Source: Toxonevra muliebris (taxonomy: Eukaryota > Arthropoda > Insecta > Diptera > Pallopteridae). From it: a stretch of 64,000 bases of DNA. A program made the position numbers and the translations under genes. Below, piece by piece: positions 13,015 to 25,711 of the stretch; position 1 is the first letter of the stretch, and each line of letters opens with the position of its first letter. Under the pieces are notes generated by a model. The model saw only the letters and a list, made by a program, of their open reading frames with translations, was not told where the DNA came from and made no database searches. The stretch lies in NCBI GenBank assembly GCA_963691655.1, contig OY829326.1, positions 95,659,235 to 95,723,234 of the forward strand, read 5' to 3'.

Positions 13015-13650
13015 TTTCCAAAGTTTTTAAATTTTTAAACAATTCAAAAAATGTGTGTTTTGTTTTCTTGAACATTAGATAAAACAATATTCTAATCTTA
13101 AATTTAATATGATGTCGACCCGACTTTGGATGCAATAACAGCTTCAATTCGAACAGGCATTGGCTCAAAATGGTTTTGTAAAACACTGCGAAATTTACCT
13201 TTCCCAAACTATTTCCAAAATTATTCTTAGGTCCAGTTTACTCTACGATTTATTCTGAGTTACTTTACCTTTCATAACGTGCCATACATGGTCGATTGTA
13301 GTCAAATCTGGAGAGTTTCCAGGCCAATCCATATATTGAATACCGAGGTCCTTGAACATTTTCAGCAGCTGCAAAATAAATCAAAACGATTATTTTATTT
13401 ATTTTTAGTCAAAAACATGTGTAGATTATGACAGTTTATTACTGATCAAAGCTTACTGATTTTGCACGGTGGGATGGTGCTGAGTCATGCTGGAAGTAGG
13501 AATGTTCGTATCGTTCCTCCACAATAGGAACGACGGAGCCCGTTATGACTTCTCTATATTTTTGTGCGTTTATTATTGCATCAATAAAAAGCAAAGGACT
13601 TCGAGCATAGTAAGAAAACCATCGCCAAATCATTTGACTAAGAATATTTG
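13015..13650 (-). pseudogene. Tc1-like transposase fragment (left copy) with an intron-like insertion
   Basis: The - strand reads WRWFSYYARSPLLFIDAII, then YFQHDSAPSHRAKS (second catalytic Asp), a GTAAGC...TTTTGCAG segment of 88 bp (13,369-13,456), then MFKDLGIQYMDWPGNSPDL, which leads into the third catalytic-site region (DHVWHVM). The typical Glu (IEHLW) is Asp here. A stop follows in the KVTQNKS region. The segment after the intron-like insertion is repeated inverted at 13,815-14,175. Confidence 0.7.
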
Positions 13651-13814
13651 ATTATTCTTATTACACACTTCTCCTTAAATCTTTCTACTGGAAAACGTCA
13701 CACATATGGAAGATTGGCGGTACAGTGCAAGTTAAACTTGCTCTCATCGAATATTATTACGTTCCGCCATTGGTCAATAGTCCAATAAATAAAATATTCG
13801 TTTTAGTTTTTTTA

Positions 13815-14175
13815 CAGGTGCAGAAAATGTTCAAAGACCTCGGTATTCAACATATGGATTGGGCTGGAAACTCTCAAAATTTAAATCCAATCGACCATTT
13901 ATGGCAAGTGATGAAACGTAAAGTGGCTCAGCATAAACCGAAGAATAGACTGAACCTAAGAATACTTTTGGAAAAAGGAAATTTCAAACAGTGTTTTACA
14001 AAATCTGGTTGAGTCAATGCCTGCTCGAATTGAAGCTGTTATTGCATCCAAAGTCGAGTCGACATCTTATTAAATTTAAGATTAGAATATTGTTTTATCT
14101 AATATTCAAGAAAACAAAACACAAATTTTTTTAAATTGTTTAAAAATTTAAAAATTTTGGAAAACGAAATAAACC
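13815..14175 (+). pseudogene. Tc1-like transposase C-terminal fragment (right, inverted copy)
   Basis: The + strand reads MFKDLGIQHMDWAGNSQN then LNPIDHLWQVMKRKVAQHKP, the Tc1-type C-terminal catalytic region. It is the reverse complement of 13,015-13,377 with scattered mismatches, including the 3' AT-rich part. Its 5' edge is TTTTACAG just before GTGCAG, an intron-acceptor-like boundary as in the left copy. The central 13,378-13,814 is unpaired. No full-length transposase remains. Confidence 0.7.
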
Positions 14176-14179
14176 ACTT

Positions 14180-17170
14180 AGAACTCTTGATGAACCTTAC
14201 TACCTTATTGGCGGAATCTCCTAAGAAACGGAGTTGACGGATCGGAAGATAAGGCGAGGTGGTAAATGGTTCCAACACAGAAGAAATTGTTTTGTCTTGC
14301 AAAAGTAATGAGTATAGCTCACTTCCATAGAATTAGAAATTACCATGCCAATGCTGGGTGATAAAGTTCACGATACACTTGTGCCGCCAGTAAAGTCAAA
14401 TGGATAAACACCTAAGATTGAAAAATAAGAACATAAGGCCTGTCGCGCAAAGAAGTGAACTCAATACTATCGTAATTTCTTAGATATTGCGCAAAGTTTT
14501 GACCGTCGCCATGGTCTCAACGATAACTCAGACTAAGTTACTGTTTGGCTTTTTTACCTTTTTTATTTGTAAAATAAAGAATTTTCCAAAATTTAACTCA
14601 AATTTAGCGGAACTTGTTGCAAAATTATAACATTTAAGGTAAATTTTCTGTCCACGGAGCACACAAAAATCTGGGTCTATACACAAGAATATTAGGATAT
14701 CTCTTTGGCATAGTTCTAAGCTATGCCGGAATTTTAAGTATTTTGGTTGTATAAAAGATTCCATGCGAATGTATCGAGCACCGATGTCATTTTGTCCATT
14801 ATAATGTGCATTTATGCTCTTAAGAAAAGCGTTATTCCAATTTAGAAGATATTTTGTTTCAAACGTTTCATTTGCATGGGAAATACCAAACCTAACTATC
14901 GACATCAACACGCTAGCGGATCCAAGGATGATTTCTGGTTATGTTTTGAACCAGCAACTTTTTTTTTTTTAATAAAAATTATTTTTTGTTACAACATATT
15001 TCGCCTACAATCTCCACGTGTATGACGAGTTAAGCATAATTTCGAATTGATCAACAAATACCAGCACCAGGTTCTTCCTGTGTATTCCAAAATTGTGTAT
15101 TCTAAATGAAATGAATCTGTCTATAATGAAAAGCAAAACTTTAATATAACATTGTAATGAATTGTATGAACTAAAAGTAACATTGTTCACAACAACCTCA
15201 TAATAATTGCCCTTATAAGTTTAGACTTAAAATAAAAGAAACCAAACACAAACAAATTAAAGTTCACAGAAATGTTAAAATTTAAGGAAGAACAGTGCCT
15301 AAAAGTATAAAATAATACAAAAAAGATTACAAAAAAAGGAAGAAGAAATTAATAGAAACAAAATTATTTAAATGTAAGAAGTAAAGCAAAAACAAAACAA
15401 ACAATACAAAAAAAAAAAAAAACCAAAAAAAAAAAAAAAATCAAACAAATAAAATTAATAAGCAACCTCAGTTTTAGAAAACCTTTTAGTCATGTAAGTG
15501 AAATAAACATTGCTTTAGGTTTAAATGAAGAACATACATATAAATAAATAAATAAATAAGTAAAATATAAGTTGAATGTATTAAATAAAACTAACGAGAT
15601 ATTTTTACATACAAAACATAAATATTTATGTATATGACTATGTAATTGTATTATTTTGAAAAGAAATATTAATTTAAAAACTACATTGTATACCAATCAC
15701 ATTTATACATACATACATGCAAAAGATATATTAAATTTAATTTTAGAAACATTACACCTTACGAATATAACTATTTCAATTATTTTAAGTTTTCTTTTAT
15801 TTACTATTTAATCAAAAATAATTATTTCATTTAAAATATTCAAATTCAGCTTTTCTTTATTTTTGTCACATGTATATTGGAAAAAATTGAGATTTAAATC
15901 GTTTGATACAGTAATTAATTTAACATTGCAGTTATAGACTTTGCTGCTGTCTGGTTTTATGTTAAATTTATAGTTAATAAAATATTATTTTTAATTTAAT
16001 AACTAATTTTTTTAAGCAAATAGCAAAAATAAAAAAATGCTTAGCTTTTTGTAAAAAGAAATATCCCTCTAATATAATTTTATTTGACATTTTATAAATA
16101 TACGTTATTCATACAAGTAAACATTAAAAATTATCATAATTGAAACGAAAATTTTACAAACTTCTCTTTGATTTATTAAATCGATACTTTTTATTGTTTT
16201 AAATTATTTAATTTTCAAAGTGCTTCAAAACTGCAGTTTTGAAAAATGAATAACTACATATTTATTGAAAGAAAGAAAATACCTACTTCAAGATTCAGCC
16301 ATTGATCTTTAGAACATGAGCTTTTTCGCAATTTGATTTATATAGAATTAAGGGGCTGTTCTAGGTTGAAAATATCTCTTTTTTTTAATCTGAAACTTGG
16401 CAGCTTTCTTTTATTTATTATTCAAGAAGTTAAAACATTTGTTGTCTTATATCTTCTTATTCTTGTCCTCTAATTCTTGTGGGGCTTATGGAGTCGTCGC
16501 TCTTCCTTCCTTTCAATGTGGTTGGCCTTACCAACACTACTTGATTTTTGGGGAGTCTTTTTCAAAAAATCATAAGCCAAAAGTTAAACAAGTTAAATAT
16601 TAAATTTTTGTTCTAGTTTCGCTAGAAACTTAAATATCTTTCGTTCGGCTTATGCGAGGTAAGTTTTTGATTCGTTCTTTCAAAACATCAGAATTTTGAG
16701 AAATTCGAACCTTCAAATTCGAAAATGTCATTTGTTTTTATTATTGCAACTGCGACAAAAAGTATTGTAAAGCATATTTCCCCACTACCTTTTACGTCGT
16801 ATGTATGGTACATAAAAAATAAAAGATTTTTTTTTTTTGGTTTCGCTATGCACTAATTTTGTTCAGCTTTTAAACCTACCTAGACAAGTTTTGGATTTAA
16901 TCGTGAAATTCATTATAATCCTTAAGAGGAGGTTGCTTCAGATTTGGTCGAAAATGAGGCGAAATTTGAGAATTTTTTGTGGGATTATGAAAAGACATAC
17001 GAACTTCCAGTTTTGATTTTTAAATTTGTTTATTATTGTACAATGCGTGGGAATTTCCATGACGACAAAATTCTTGTCTGCCTCTGCACGCGAGACATCG
17101 TCCCCGAACTTCAAGTCTCCAGCCTCTTGCAGTAAACTGAAAAAAGTAATAATTTTTATTATGTGTTTTT
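14180..17170. other. AT-rich non-coding stretch
   Basis: No exon or TE structure recognised. It contains an A-rich run at about 15,405-15,440. Small ORFs are scattered, unconserved in appearance and rich in Phe/Ile/Asn/Lys, as expected by chance in AT-rich DNA. Confidence 0.4.
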
Positions 17171-17173
17171 TTG

Positions 17174-17775
17174 TAGACTATGAAAACTAATTTTCAAAGT
17201 CTTGACTACTGTTCCATGTATGTGCTTCATTAAACAATGTGTTGCAGGCTAAAGGAACTATATGTGTAGTCATCACAACAACAGTGTATACAGAGACGGG
17301 CAAATCAGACTGCCGTTTCGGAATCCGCTACGATTCCTCATCAGTGATCTTAGTGGTAGTTCTTAATCTTTCAATATCCTATATTAGCTACTAATATTTG
17401 AAATCATAGCCAAGAATTGCAGATTTGCATACAATTACAAATAAGTATACAGAACGGTAGTGGTAGTTTTCTTTCAATATCTCTATTCAGTGAAGATATT
17501 TGGAATTCAATCTGCAACTCTTGGTTATGATTTCAAATATTAGTAGCTTATTGAAATTGATATTGAAAGATTAAGAACTATCACTAAGATCACTGATTAG
17601 GAATTGTGGCGGATTCCGAAACGGCCGCAAAATTTGTCCGTCTCTATATGCATTGTTGTTGTGATGACTACATTTGTTCATTAACCTGTTTATATATAAC
17701 TTCAAATAACGAAATTGACATGAACTTAAGTCATGACTTTGAAAATTAACCTCTAGATTTAATTTTCATAGTCTA
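17174..17775. mobile_element. Foldback element with about 250-bp inverted arms
   Basis: The left arm (about 17,174-17,425) runs TAGACTATGAAAACTAATTT, GTAGTCATCACAACAACA, CCGTTTCGGAATCCGC, TCAGTGATCTTAGTGGTAGT. The right arm (about 17,510-17,775) is its reverse complement with mismatches, ending in TTTTCATAGTCTA. The centre is about 80 bp. No ORF. A right-half copy occurs at 61,462-61,790, confirming mobility or amplification. Confidence 0.75.
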
Positions 17776-18110
17776 CTAAAAAATTTCATCTATCAATTTG
17801 GACCAAATAAGAGATCGAATATGTCTGACAAACATTTTTTTTTTGTGCGCGGTGAACTGGCACCTGAGCGTCCCTCAGCGCGCGCAAAGTAGGTGCGTTC
17901 GAAACGCTCTAATTCGATAAATATGTATCGTATTGAGTAATCCTTTTGCACACATATTCTACGAATATGTAGCTTTCACTTTGTGTAAAAAATTTGAAAG
18001 AACCTCTCTTTAAAGTGTATAACGCCGATTTGGATTTATAAAACATACTTTCGGGCTTTAATACTGATTTCATGATAGGAGGTCGATTCTGTCGTGGTAA
18101 CGTTTATTTT

Positions 18111-18510
18111 GTTACCGAAGAAATCATAACTGGACATTGTGCTATTGCACGAATGCTGCAACGGTAGCGCATTCCAACGAGCGGACTGTGCAGAAGTTGT
18201 CATGATGAAGAAGAGACAGAATCGACTCTTCACTTTCTATGTCAATGTTCAAGGCTGCAGATGAGTAGACTCCAATGTTTGGGGTCGCGCTTTTTCAATA
18301 GTCTAACAGAGTTAACGAAAGTGGAACTATCGGATCTTCTTACCTTCATCCGGAGAACCAAATGGCTCAATAAAGACATTACCTGGACCGCTGACGGAAA
18401 CCGTGGTTAGAGACGTGCCTCCTCCGGGCAATTAAATGAGGGCAATCACAATGGATAATTAAGTCTCCGAGTGGAAGTGCGGGTATATATATATATATAT
18501 ATATATTCGC
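18111..18510 (+). mobile_element. 3' end of a non-LTR retrotransposon
   Basis: The frame reads EIITGHCAIARMLQR, one in-frame TAG, RIPTSGLCRSCHDEEETES then TLHFLCQCSRL. This is the RNase-H tail plus CCHC zinc-knuckle typical of insect I/Jockey/R1-type ORF2 termini. It ends at TAG 18,408-18,410, followed by a short 3' UTR and a (TA)n tail at 18,486-18,509. It is 5' truncated. Confidence 0.75.
18486..18509. repeat. (TA)n microsatellite tail
   Basis: About twelve TA dinucleotides directly follow the non-LTR 3' UTR. Such simple-repeat tails are common at the 3' ends of some non-LTR elements. Confidence 0.85.
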
Positions 18511-19335
18511 ACACGCCTTCCAAACCTAACCCTACCGCAGAATAGAAGCTTTGGCAAATTTTACATCTAATTGGTATTCTGTAAGCAAGCGTTACCGGAA
18601 AATTTTATTACCACCTCTATAGGTGGTAACAATTACAAAACAGCTGGCATTTCTTTACTTTGCATTGAAACAACTACGAAATGGTCTTGCTGTATTGAAA
18701 TATTTGGCTTAAAATTATACAAAAATTACACTATGCCTCAAATGAAAAAAAAAAAATTAATATGCAAGAGTTTTGACCCATGCAATTGGGTTGGCCATAA
18801 AAAATAATGACTTTATGCCCTTACCTAATTTTTCAATAATTTTGAATTTTTTTTTTAGACCTACTTGAAGCTTTTTCATCCTTTGCGCGACTCTAGTGAA
18901 TGCAACGTTACGTTTAGGCATCTGATTTTTAAAATTTTTCTTTTAATGTATCCATAAGACCTGCTGCTTTACAAACATTTTTTTTTTTTTTTTTTTTCAA
19001 ATTTACCATCTTTAGGGAGTCAAAATCATATATATTCAACGTATAAACTTAATTTCCTTTAATTTTTAATAAATCACGTGTATTTTATATCATCTGCAAA
19101 ATTTGTAAATAACTTGGAAGAATAACTACTGAGTTATGGTTAATTACATTCAGACATTATTTTTTACAGTAAGCATTGCTTTCTAAAGTCAAACAATTTT
19201 GTTAATAACACTGTGTGACAGTGAAAATATACTTTCCGCGAGACATAGCTCAAATTGTAGGTCTAGTTAAGCAGAAAAAACTGCATACTCAGAATTTTGA
19301 ATTGACCCTCAAAATCTAGACTTAGAGCATGCTTT

Positions 19336-20169
19336 CTACCAAGTTTCTGCATGTCTCCACCCAGTCTGCACTCCCTCCCACAATTCCTTGATAATAATAC
19401 GTGGTATTTCATAAGATCCTAGTCGGCGTTTCGCAATAGACCAAAGATTTTCTATTGAATTGAGATCAAGACTCTGGGCTGGCCAAATCATTGTTGAAAA
19501 CTCTTGGGTTCTAATCCATTTTTGCAAGATTTCTGTCTAGTGTTTTGGATCATTGTCGTGCTGAAATATAATTTTGGCTTCTGGAAACTCGATCTGGCCA
19601 GTTGCAACCGGTAAATTTTCATAGATTAAATCTAAGTAGATCTCTTTTGTCATAATTATTGTTATTTGATGTAGAGGACCGACTCAAAAAAAGCATAAAC
19701 AACCCTATACCATTAGAGATCCTCCTTCCTTTTACGGTTTCAATAATTTGATGGTTTTGCGTAGTTTAACCGGTGTTTGACCAAAAACAGTTGATGCCGT
19801 CAGATTGAGTTTTATTGATTTTCCATTTGTCCAACCACAAAACGTGTTTCCAATCGTCGACTGACAAGTGTTCATGCTCCGTTGCAAATGCTATGCGAGC
19901 CTTTCTATTTTTCCTGGATAATTTGGGCTTTTTTGGTTTCTTCGCAGCCCCATATCCAACGTGCGTCATACTGTCTATACACTAGCACTTTTGTTAACAG
20001 TTTTGGCAGCTTCTTTTGGCGTTTTGGCTTTGCCCATCATCAAAGTTCGTCCAATTTGTCTGCTGTCCCTCTCATCGCATATACAAGGACTACTATTTTT
20101 ATCTTTAGGGCTTTCTATATTTTCTGGTTGTGAAACTGATAAATCTTTTGCTATATTCCTGGTGCTCAT
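19336..20169 (-). pseudogene. Tc1-like transposase relic
   Basis: Reading down the - strand: CDERDSRQIGRTLMMGKAK (HTH region), then VGYGAAKKPKKPKLSRKNRK, DDWKHVLWLDKWKINKTQSD (first catalytic Asp; usual WSDES changed to WLDKW), then MIWPAQSLDLNSIENLW with the third catalytic Glu, and KRRLGSYE. Frameshifts separate the three blocks. Outer ends near 19,215 (GTGACAGTGAAAATATAC) and 20,470 (rc TACAGTGACATGAGTAAAA) may be decayed terminal repeats. Confidence 0.75.
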
Positions 20170-20479
20170 GTCTCCAAAAAGAATATCTTTGAATAACCAC
20201 GGATGCGTCCAAAGGTCTCATGAACGAAATAACTTTTCCAAATTTTTCAAAATATTCTAAAAATCTTTGCCACTACTTTTTGCAACTTTGATAAAATTTA
20301 ATTAAAAATGTGAAAAAATTTACCCAAAAACATTTGTCCCCTTTTGCATTGTAGTGTTTTCTGGTGATTTTATCTTTTTTCAACACTTTATTTCAAGTTT
20401 TTTATGGTTTTTATACACGCTATTTAATCGGATTTTTAGGCAAACTGAATACTTTTTACTCATGTCACTGTAACTCCTG

Positions 20480-22830
20480 ATGCTAGTAAAATAGCTATAA
20501 TTAATACCTATTAAAGTTCATATACAACCAAATTCAATAGCTGGGGATAAACTTCTATGAAAAAATGCTCAAAAAAAGGTAAAAAAATAAAATTTTTGAT
20601 AGAATAAATAAAATTATTCCTCATCGTAATTCAGTAGTTATCCGGGCTGGTCATCGAAAAACATTTGCATCACATACTGACCTTGACATTCGTTTTTCGT
20701 TATATACAACAATAGAGAGATTGAAAAATGAAATTGCGGATATGTTCGCCAACTTAATTGAATTTGACATAGTAAAAACCAGGCAAATCAAGACTGCATT
20801 GTCAAATTTTTATTAGAACGCCATACTTTTTTTTATTTTTCATGCAGTGTTTTCAACTTTAATGTCCTCAATTGTTCCTTTGAACCGGTTTTAAAAACAA
20901 AATTGATCTTCTCTTTTTTTAGCCTAAATATCAATAAATCGGGGAGATTTTTTTTTACTTCTAACTTTGAAAGTAAGAAAATTTCTTATTCTGGTCAAGA
21001 TGGTTAAAATAGATGCTGAAAAGATATAAAAAAAACAAAATGGTTTCAAAAGAGAAATATACTACTCTCTTGTTATTTTTTTTTTTTTTTTGGGGCTTAG
21101 GAATTTGTTAAATCAAAAAGCTTTTAGAGCAAAGACAAATTAAAAACAGACACATTCGCTGTGTACATCTAAAACTCTTCTATCTTAATTTGTATCCTTT
21201 AACTTCTAACTTTATTTCTTTATTTTCATATTTTTTATTATTTTAACGTTTTTTATTTAAAAATATATCACTACAATCACATACATACATTCATAATTTG
21301 CAATTTTACGCCCAACAATCAAGTCGAACATTTTATTTAACCGAATATTCTATATTTAAGTATACTAAAGTGCATGCATACATACATAATATAAACTAAT
21401 TTTAAGTGACTTACAAATGGATTCCTCTCCTTCGCTACAAGCAGTTAAAAATTTTTACTAACTTTTATGTGAGGGGCGCTACAAACGGTGGTGGTTAACT
21501 TTAAGATGAAGCTGCCACTGTTAAATGTTGCCAATCGCTGCCCTCGTCGCTTAAAAGTTGTTTATCATATATTGAAAAAAAAATTGTTTTTAGAAAATAA
21601 TTTTTGTTTTACTTTTGGCAAACATGTTAAATTTCAAAATTTACAAATATATTTACATATTGTATAAATTGTTAAATTAAATGGAAAAGCAAAGAAATAT
21701 ACACAGATTGATTCAGCGCTTATCGCTAGTAAATGAGAAAATTTTTTGGACATTAAAATTAAATATCGTTTAAAATTTAATATTAATAAATTATTTTATT
21801 GTTATTAGAAGCAAAAACTAAATGACAGAGAAAAGATTAACTATGAGATGTTAATATTTAACAAGCAAACAAAAAATACAATAAATAAATAAAAGAAAAG
21901 AAAAAAAAAACCAATATATATGAACACAAGTGAACATATGTATGTTTACATATTAAATATATATATGTAGGTACTGTAATTTATAATAATTAAATATATA
22001 TATATCTATATATTTTTATATTAGCATTTAAACTAATAATTGTTTTTCCATAAGAGATTATAGAAACGGCAATTCATTTCATAAAAATGCAAACAACCAA
22101 CAAATGAAAGTAACAATTAACTTTAGTAACTATTTAGGAGTATATATAAAAATGTATTTGCCCAATAAATATATACAAGCAACAAGAAAATTTTGTTCAT
22201 ATTTGTCAAGCAAATTAAAACCAAATCGTAAATGAAAAAGCCTTCAGAAAAAAAAAAAAAATTATATACATAACAAATTTATTACCCCTACTTTTCTTCA
22301 CTCCATCAGGTTTAGCAAATATTGTTAATAGCAAACAAAAAATGAACACAAAAAAAAAAAAGGAAGAGAAATAATACAAATCAATAATATAATTATACTA
22401 TTATTTTTGATGCGTTTTTTTCTGCTCATTTATTTAAATTTTAAATACGTTTAATTAAAACTTAACAAGATTCCAAACATTTTTGTTTGTGGTTTTTATT
22501 TAATAATAATTGAAAATAAAAAAATATTAACAGTGTGATCACACTATTATGATTATGTCTTTTTTTTTAACCATTATAACTTATTATTTAATGTTAATTG
22601 TGTATATAAGTTGAAGTCTTTTCATAGATTTCCACAAATTATATTATTATTATTATTACAATTAATTTTATTGTAAGGAAAAATAAATATGAAGCAAACA
22701 AACCAACAACAACAACAAAAACAATAAAAATTATAAATTGTATATTTCAACAAAAAGTCTATTGGTTTTTATTTATGAATGTACAGCATTATATAATTAG
22801 AAAAGAATGAAATATAGTTAAAAAGGAGAA
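20480..22830. other. AT-rich non-coding stretch
   Basis: No gene or clear TE. It contains poly-A/T runs, TA-rich tracts near 21,955-22,015 and an AAC/AAT-rich area near 22,700. Nothing supports an exon. Confidence 0.4.
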
Positions 22831-22983
22831 CGTTCACTTAACGCCAAAACACATAGAAAGCATTTATGGATCAACTCATCGAAATGCATACTTGGTAAAA
22901 CACATAAAAAGTACGCTTCATGTGAAAATCATTTCAAGTGTGAAACCTTTAAAAAATAAAAAATCTTAATAAATGTAAAAAAA

Positions 22984-23510
22984 ATGGAAATGGAAGAAAT
23001 TATGTGGTTAATTTGCATCATCGTACTGCTTGGCGAGGCTTTCCATTGTCTCCAAGAAATGGAAAGAGGTCGAAGGTTTTGGTTAAGACCTCTGTATCAG
23101 GACAGAGATAAAAATGGACTGTTCGCCATTAGTTTTGAACATCTCTACCAAAACGACAATGAACAATTCAAAAAAATGATTAGATTGGATGTTGGCGTGT
23201 TTACTGTTCTTTTCAACCTGCTTAAAGAAGACTTGACCAAACATAGCAGCACACCAGTCATATCTGCCGAATGCAGATTGTTTTTAACGCTTGTATGAGT
23301 ATTCCAAACTGGATTTTGATTAAATGGTAGTACGCAATTCTCGTGAATGTTATATAGTTATATAGATATATATATATAGATATTTGGCTCATGGGGACAG
23401 TACCCAGTATTTATCGTTAACATTCAAAATGGGCGCTTCAACAGTACGAAAAATTATAACCGAGACATGCGAAGCTATATGGAATACGCTTTCTTATGTA
23501 TTTAATAACC
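22984..23510 (+). pseudogene. HARBI1-like PIF/Harbinger nuclease, N-terminal fragment, frameshifted
   Basis: The 104-residue first block has the family hallmarks: RRFWLRPLYQDRDKNGLFAI, then EHLYQNDNEQFKKMIRLDVG and FNLLKEDLTKHSS. After a frameshift and small TA-rich insertion (23,299-23,390) it resumes as LAHGDSTQYLSLTFKMGAST and VRKIITETCEAIWNTLSYVF, matching the helical region before the DDE core. The DDE domain itself is not found downstream. Starts at ATG 22,984. Confidence 0.75.
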
Positions 23511-24339
23511 AGTTGCACTGTAACGTGCATCCTATTGGCGCACCCAGTCGGTAAGGCCCCAGTAACTGGGGCTAGTTTGCGGAAGAAATCTTTTAATGAA
23601 AAACAAATATGAAAAGAGAACCAAACCTTTCGTTGGTGTTTGTTTTGTTATTTGTGTATGCAGATAATTCGTTAGGGCGATGTTACACGATCAATGTTTT
23701 GCTGTCAAACAATGAAATTGTTTTTGCTTTGAAAAATGAGCACTGAGCAAAAGAGAGGATGGACACATTTCACTTAAAATTTGTTTACTGACGAAAAAAA
23801 CCTGCATCACTTGAAATAAAATGGGGTTGCTTAAGATACACTGTTGCATTTTATCGGAAAATAGTAATATTTTATGAAAAAAAACCCTTTGCGTTGTTTG
23901 GCTTTTGTTTGGTTGTGAAAATGAAAAAATTAAAATTAAAAAATTACTTAATAATTTTTATAAAAACATGGTAATTCAATGCCCAAGTAACAAAGTGGCG
24001 GAGCTTATTTTAATAGTTCGCAAATTTTAAAGACTATTTTTCTGCGTTTTTCATATGTAAATGCAATATTTTTTGTATAATTTGTAGCTATTTCCACCAA
24101 CATTATTTCATTATTATTTCAGCCCCTATAGCCCTCCCTCCCCCCTGGATTACGATACTGCTTCACATTTATCATTTGTCTAATACAGACATACTTAGAG
24201 ATCATATTGGAATACAAAATAAATTTATGTTTCAGTTGTTTAAAATATTTTTAAGAACTTCTTCCACTCCTTTGGCTACCAAATTCATAACTTAAATTTT
24301 GATGCTATCTTGCGCTGCAGTGTCTACTTTCACTAAATA

Positions 24340-25711
24340 TCACTCCATAAATTGGTAAAACGAGGAATTTTTGGGCTCAGATGAAAATTTATTTGCAACA
24401 ATGGTTGCATTCAGAAGACACACCGGAGGCTCAACATGTTGAGAGTAAATTCGCATCTGCTACGTATATACATTTTGTGTCTTCTGAATGGTATGATGCA
24501 TCATTTACCAAATTTTTGAGAAACAAAAAAGTGAAAAAATTTTAATTTTATCAAAGACAAAAATAATGAAAGATATCTATTATTAAATACACTCGCCAAT
24601 TGTATATTGAATTGAAACTGTATCTTCGTCAGACGTCATGCGTATTTTCTTATATATATTTTTTTTTTACTACAAGCCAGAAACCTGCGCCGTGCGGCTT
24701 ACAGTCAACTTCGCGTCGCCGCTTTGTTTATACTTGCTACCGGCCGTAATTTATCGGCTAAGCCGTACTCACTGTACAAATGAACGACAAACTACATAAT
24801 ATGAATTGAATAACATTAAACAGATAAATTTGCTTATAATATGATTGTTTAAATTATTACATTCGGGTATTTTTATATCAGCTGCCGAAACAAAAGAAAA
24901 TATCGGCTAGCAGCCACCGTCTAAAAATCGCCAAACCACCGATAAATAAAAATAGACGGCACTGGTCTTTAAGACAACCCACAAGAGCAGAAATATAATA
25001 TGATGGAAAAAATGGCGTCGCCAACAGCTCTGCGGAGCAGAAATTCACAACAACCCATTCAGAAGACACACACGCCACAGTTGCGCAACAGCTGTACCTT
25101 CTGAATGCAACCAATATTATTTATTGTGCCAACCAGCTCTTTCGATGTATTGTGTTCTTTATCGGCTTTTTGACGTTTTGTGCTTCTTGGTGGTGAAGAG
25201 CAAGAAGGAGGTATGTGGATTTGTATGGTGAATAGATCCTCAGCTAGAAAATTTTCTGTTGAATTTTGTGCTGCCTTCTCCGAATCATCATCTAAAAAAA
25301 ATGTATAGCTTTGCTCTACGCTGGTTGTGGTTCTAAAATATCACAAATATTTACAGTGAATATTTCCAAAATTCTTACGGCCTGGGCGCAGTGAAATCTT
25401 TCATGAAAGCCATAGCATCTAAGTACTTCCATTTTGCTCTAAATTCTGGAGCGGCGCTTCCTGATCTTATTTTGTTGTTCACCTCTTTTACGAACCGATC
25501 TCGCAATGTTTTCCACCGACTTTGACATTGATGAGCTGCAATCCGAGAAGACTCACAAAATATTTTTCTTTTCATTACCTAGTTGTTCCACAGCAGTCGC
25601 AACTTCGATCCACGCTTTTTCTTTTGTTATTTTATTATGGAAACCAATGTTCGCTTTATTATAAATGCATTGGTGCTTTTGCACGTCATTTATTAAACGC
25701 TCTTCGAACAT
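24340..25711 (-). pseudogene. MADF-domain gene of the Harbinger element, interrupted by a MITE
   Basis: Three exons on the - strand: 25,711-25,579 (starts MFEERLINDVQKHQCIYNKA), 25,535-25,379 (HQCQSRWKTLRDRFVKEVNN) and 25,332 downward (SVEQSYTFFLDDDSEKAAQ). Introns of 43 and 46 bp have GT-AG ends and the phases (1,2) fit. The first two exons form a MADF DNA-binding domain; the third is an acidic/Ser linker. Exon 3 is broken at 25,115 by the 24,403-25,112 MITE. Across it, the frame resumes at 24,399 and stops at TGA 24,342-24,340. PIF/Harbinger MADF/Myb proteins act as DNA-binding partners of the nuclease. Confidence 0.75.
24403..25112. mobile_element. 710-bp MITE nested in the MADF gene
   Basis: Ends GGTTGCATTCAGAAGACACA (left) and, reverse complemented, GGTTGCATTCAGAAGGTACA (right), flanked by a 3-bp AAT duplication (24,400-24,402 and 25,113-25,115). 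Each end is itself a small hairpin: the CATTCAGAAGACACA motif recurs inverted at 24,471-24,491 and 25,055-25,075. No coding gene inside. The 3-bp duplication suggests mobilisation by a Harbinger-like enzyme. Confidence 0.75.

Noticed and set aside
14528..14911. 127-codon - strand ORF
   Set aside because: Phe/Asn/Lys-rich with no recognisable motif or splice partners; likely chance in AT-rich DNA.
18486..18510. (TA)n tract as an origin or promoter
   Set aside because: Position directly after a non-LTR 3' UTR explains it as a retrotransposon tail.
24878..25114. 78-codon - strand ORF
   Set aside because: Lies inside the nested MITE and starts at its terminal repeat; not a gene.
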